Positions 5,854 to 8,332 of a stretch of 8,332 nt of DNA are shown in pieces (the stretch's first letter is position 1; every line of letters starts with the position of its first letter). Both the position numbers and the translations under genes were made by a program. The stretch is from contig JAUVDE010000133.1 of assembly GCA_030595485.1 (NCBI GenBank), positions 1 to 8,332 on the forward strand, written 5' to 3'. The DNA comes from Draconibacterium sp. (lineage in GTDB: Bacteria > Bacteroidota > Bacteroidia > Bacteroidales > Prolixibacteraceae). The notes beneath the pieces were generated by a model. The model saw only the letters and a list, made by a program, of their open reading frames with translations, made no database searches and was not told where the DNA came from.

Positions 5854-5942
5854 GATGTACAATAAATACTGTCTCTTTTTATCGAAGCATAGATGATTTG
5901 GTGCTTTTTGACTTATAGTTACATGTAGGTTGATAGGAGTCA

Positions 5943-6704
5943 CTATTGTTTTTCCAAAGCTTTAATTCTTGATATAGTGGTGCCTCTTTCACTAATACGG
6001 ACAATCCCAAATACCAAACGTATTATCCAAGAAGTTGGAATAATTGATTGGGCAAAATTGGCAATCTTGCTATCCCTTTCCTTGATTAGCTTGTCTTTCT
6101 TAATCTCCGTTATACTATCCAGATTGTTCGCGAATTTCCAAGCTCCATCTCTTGCCAAGTTCATGCTAAAATCGATTAAAAAATTATCTATATTTTTCAA
6201 CCATTTTAGTACGGTCGATAAGGTGGGCCATATGCGAGCCAAATCTTGTTGAATTTCTTCCACCATTAATGCGAGCAACTTGTTTATTCTATTAAAATCA
6301 TCGTGTAATTCTTTAATGTTTTCCTTGGAAATTTTCTCTGCTGCTATCCCAAGATCAAGGTTAATATGTGCATTCATCCCCAACAATAAGTGTTGTAAAA
6401 CTATCAGTTTATTATCAGTAGTATGCTTGAATGTCTTTTCCCACGATTGAGTAATTGTTTTGCCATTTTTATAATTGAAATATGCTTCAAAATACCGATT
6501 AGCAAACTGAACATCCAATAATTCCATTCGTTGGTCATTGTCGAAATAACCTGTGTTTAATTTCTCTTTTACGCTAATGGTAACCTTTTGGTAGAGGGCT
6601 GCAAAATAACCAGTGGTACTTTCTAAAGCCTTTGATTCTTCAATAATACCCTCCAATAAATCAATTACTTCATCAATTGTAGTTGCTCTCATAAACAATT
6701 TCAT
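5943..6704 (-). CDS. DUF5995-family protein of unknown function
   Basis: This 253-residue protein fits DUF5995, a family without known activity that is found mostly in actinobacteria and some other groups. Supporting stretches, by recall of the family, are TIDEVIDLLEGII at 9-21, TGYFAALYQKVT at 31-42, RMELLDVQFANRYFEAY at 59-75 and LQHLLLGMNAHINLDLGIA at 103-121. The last holds His105, Asn111, His113, Asn115 and Asp117, the only place that looks like an active or binding site; that is inference. There is no signal peptide or lipobox; the C-terminal IIPTSWIIRLVFGIVRI (221-237) is hydrophobic and might touch a membrane. An alternative start at 6692 would remove four residues. It lies 110 bp downstream of the radical SAM gene on the same strand; that gap has no open frame, terminator or clear promoter, so co-transcription is possible but unproved. 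Confidence 0.75.
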   Translation of the reverse strand: MKLFMRATTIDEVIDLLEGIIEESKALESTTGYFAALYQKVTISVKEKLNTGYFDNDQRMELLDVQFANRYFEAYFNYKNGKTITQSWEKTFKHTTDNKLIVLQHLLLGMNAHINLDLGIAAEKISKENIKELHDDFNRINKLLALMVEEIQQDLARIWPTLSTVLKWLKNIDNFLIDFSMNLARDGAWKFANNLDSITEIKKDKLIKERDSKIANFAQSIIPTSWIIRLVFGIVRISERGTTISRIKALEKQ

Positions 6705-6814
6705 TTAGCTACAAGGTAGCCAAAAGAAAGAGGAGAGTCAATAGTTGCAGTTACTTCGCATCCTTAGATTTTGAGACTTTTGTTTTTACCGAAGAGGAGA
6801 TATACCGTTAAGCT

Positions 6815-8332
6815 TTACAAGTTTACCAACGATACAACATTCGAAAAATTAGCATTGCAATAAATAATATGTGCTTGCTTTAAATGCGTTAAAACTTCAA
6901 TTAATCGTTCTTTCGAAAGGAGAGGTGTGGTTTTTGAAACTTCGTTAAACAACAATTCAAATGAAAGCACTTGTTGCTGAGTGGCTTTCAGCACTGCACC
7001 GTATTCCAAATCCTCGAAAATAATGTTCTCAATTTCTTCGTCGTTACAATATTCGGTGTAATAAATAATTCCGTTATTTTCCTGAACCGTATAACTGAAA
7101 CAATTCTCGCGATAGTATTTCTCTATTTCCACAAAATTGTTCCACTCTTTACTATTTGCAGGAATATTTTTCTGGTAACGAAACAAGTGAAACCGATTTT
7201 CATTGTCGGGGAAATAGTCGGGCAACAAGTAAGTCATGATGTCAAAATCGTAACTTTTACGTTCTTCTGCCGAAAGCAGTTTATAGTATTTACTCATCGA
7301 CGACAAAACCAAATCTACCGTGTTGTGCGAAAACGGAACCACTGGGTTATTATAAAAAAAGCGGGTGTAATGCAGGTTGCTAATGCACTCTTGTATATCA
7401 TCTTCCGTTTCATCGGGAATGTGTTTTATAACGTTTACATAGGGAGAAATTCCATTTTTTATGCTTTGTTTAACCACAAACAAGTTGTCCGAGAAACTAT
7501 TGCTTTTATTCATTTTCTGAAGCATCGGATCCGAAAGCCCATCGTAGCCAATAAATATATTTTTAAATCCGGCAATCGCCATTCGTTCAATCATAGTAGC
7601 TGTAAACAATGGATTCGGAATAATCTCTGCCCAAAAAACATAATCCTCGCGGGTGCTTAATTTCAGCTCAATAATTAAATCCAGAAGTCGGTTAAAGTGT
7701 TTTTCGTTGCCAAAAGTATCGCTATCAACAAATGAAAAAGTATATAAACCGTATTCCTTACTTACATGTGCAATCTCTTTTACAACACACTCGGGGCTGC
7801 GCATTCGTAATTTGTAACCCTGATTAAAATCGCAAAATTTGCATTTCGACCAGTGGCACGAGCGAATTGTGTTTATAGGAATTGTTACCTTTTCCATATC
7901 ATCTTTGTGTGGATAGTTTTCCACAAAATCACTGTAGTCAGGAAACGGGTAATTCTCAAAATCCAGATACTCACTTTTGTTACTCAACGACTTTATTAAA
8001 CGGTCTTCGTGTCGATACATAAAGCGAGGAATAGTTGAATAGTCGGGTGTGCTTTTCTCCAACTCCGTGTGCAAGTTCAGTAAAGGGAATTCACCCTCGC
8101 CCCAAGTTGCCATGTCGAAATATGGGCAAATTTGCATGGCTTCGCGTGCTACATTTGCATTGCCAAAACCGCCAACCAACACTTTTACATGCGGTGCTAC
8201 CTTTTTCGCCGCTTCGGCAAGCAAAATCCCCGGAATCCATTGATTGTACTTGGCACTAATTCCGAAAATTTCAATGTCGCTAAAATCAATCGCAGCCAAT
8301 TCTTTTTCAATTGTACTTAAAATATCAGCTTT
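6815..8332 (-). CDS. Radical SAM protein with B12-binding-like N-terminal domain (5' end outside the window)
   Basis: The frame is open to the right edge and holds 505 residues; the TTG at 8297-8299 is internal, since the frame continues above it as KADILSTIEKE. Residues about 1-90 look like the second half of a cobalamin-binding-type Rossmann domain: FGISAKYNQ, VKVLVGGFGNANV, then the turn ATWGEGEFPLL. The iron-sulfur site is SCHWSKCKFC with Cys159, Cys164 and Cys167 (7856-7858, 7841-7843, 7832-7834), a CX4CX2C spacing in place of CX3CX2C. The barrel follows, with FVDSDTF and IFIGYDGLSDPMLQKMNK. The last 60 residues look like a small winged-helix domain (VLSFELLFNEVSK, LIEVLTHLKQAHIIY). This layout is shared with B12-type radical SAM enzymes, including the RiPP maturation radical SAM protein 1 group; the substrate is unknown and no precursor peptide was found here. 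Confidence 0.88.
   Translation of the reverse strand, partial: KADILSTIEKELAAIDFSDIEIFGISAKYNQWIPGILLAEAAKKVAPHVKVLVGGFGNANVAREAMQICPYFDMATWGEGEFPLLNLHTELEKSTPDYSTIPRFMYRHEDRLIKSLSNKSEYLDFENYPFPDYSDFVENYPHKDDMEKVTIPINTIRSCHWSKCKFCDFNQGYKLRMRSPECVVKEIAHVSKEYGLYTFSFVDSDTFGNEKHFNRLLDLIIELKLSTREDYVFWAEIIPNPLFTATMIERMAIAGFKNIFIGYDGLSDPMLQKMNKSNSFSDNLFVVKQSIKNGISPYVNVIKHIPDETEDDIQECISNLHYTRFFYNNPVVPFSHNTVDLVLSSMSKYYKLLSAEERKSYDFDIMTYLLPDYFPDNENRFHLFRYQKNIPANSKEWNNFVEIEKYYRENCFSYTVQENNGIIYYTEYCNDEEIENIIFEDLEYGAVLKATQQQVLSFELLFNEVSKTTPLLSKERLIEVLTHLKQAHIIYCNANFSNVVSLVNL

Noticed and set aside
5884..5905. Terminator for the DUF5995 gene (AAGCA/TGCTT pairing on the minus strand)
   Set aside because: The stem is only five pairs with a loop of about 12 nt, lacks GC strength and has no proper T-run.
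6705..6814. RiPP precursor gene between the radical SAM and DUF5995 genes
   Set aside because: No open frame with a plausible start and peptide-like composition was seen on either strand in this gap of 110 bp.
6971..7660. A 229-residue plus-strand open frame
   Set aside because: It is antisense to the radical SAM gene and its translation is a low-complexity mix of Ile, Phe and Val typical of antisense frames in AT-rich DNA.
8297..8299. TTG as start codon of the radical SAM gene
   Set aside because: The frame stays open to the window edge with plausible residues, and the N-terminal domain would begin in mid-fold.

Overview
The window looks like a chromosomal segment from a Bacteroidota bacterium, probably in the Bacteroidales/Marinilabiliales range. 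Three things point there: the closeness of the PheT N-terminus to Bacteroidales PheT, the DUF4252 gene beside an ECF sigma factor, and candidate promoters of the Bacteroidota TAnnTTTG type with no strong Shine-Dalgarno sequences. The placement is from recall and inspection only.

Layout. Positions 1-1146 (minus) hold the first 382 codons of pheT, the phenylalanyl-tRNA synthetase beta subunit; the gene runs off the left edge. A divergent intergenic region (1147-1425) carries a candidate pheT promoter and an 82-bp imperfect palindromic repeat. Positions 1426-3546 (plus) encode a complete M3-family peptidyl-dipeptidase (Dcp type) with a lipoprotein signal peptide. Positions 3547-3981 form a 435-bp convergent intergenic region with two terminators facing opposite ways, two unrelated palindromic repeats and two tandem 7-nt-period tracts. 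Positions 5717 down to 3982 (minus) look like one regulatory unit: an ECF sigma factor, an overlapping single-pass membrane protein that is probably its anti-sigma factor, and a secreted DUF4252 protein. Positions 6704-5943 (minus) encode a DUF5995 protein. Positions 8332-6815 (minus) encode a radical SAM protein with a B12-binding-like N-terminal region, cut by the right edge.

How the genes work together. The sigma/anti-sigma/DUF4252 cluster is the only clear functional unit: the 47-bp overlap suggests translational coupling, and a cell-envelope signal is the likely input. pheT is housekeeping; Dcp probably degrades peptides in the periplasm or at the outer membrane. No link between the DUF5995 protein and the radical SAM protein can be shown beyond shared strand and a 125-bp gap.

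The most unusual signal is not a gene. Five intergenic places carry short tandem tracts with a period of 6-8 nt, in which a 3-5-nt core is constant and the rest of each unit is free. Two of these have the same AGTA core, lie between a stop codon and that gene's terminator, and have the same sense relative to transcription, although the genes converge. With three larger palindromic repeats, they make the gaps here dense in repeat DNA. No CRISPR array, insertion sequence, rRNA or tRNA was recognised.
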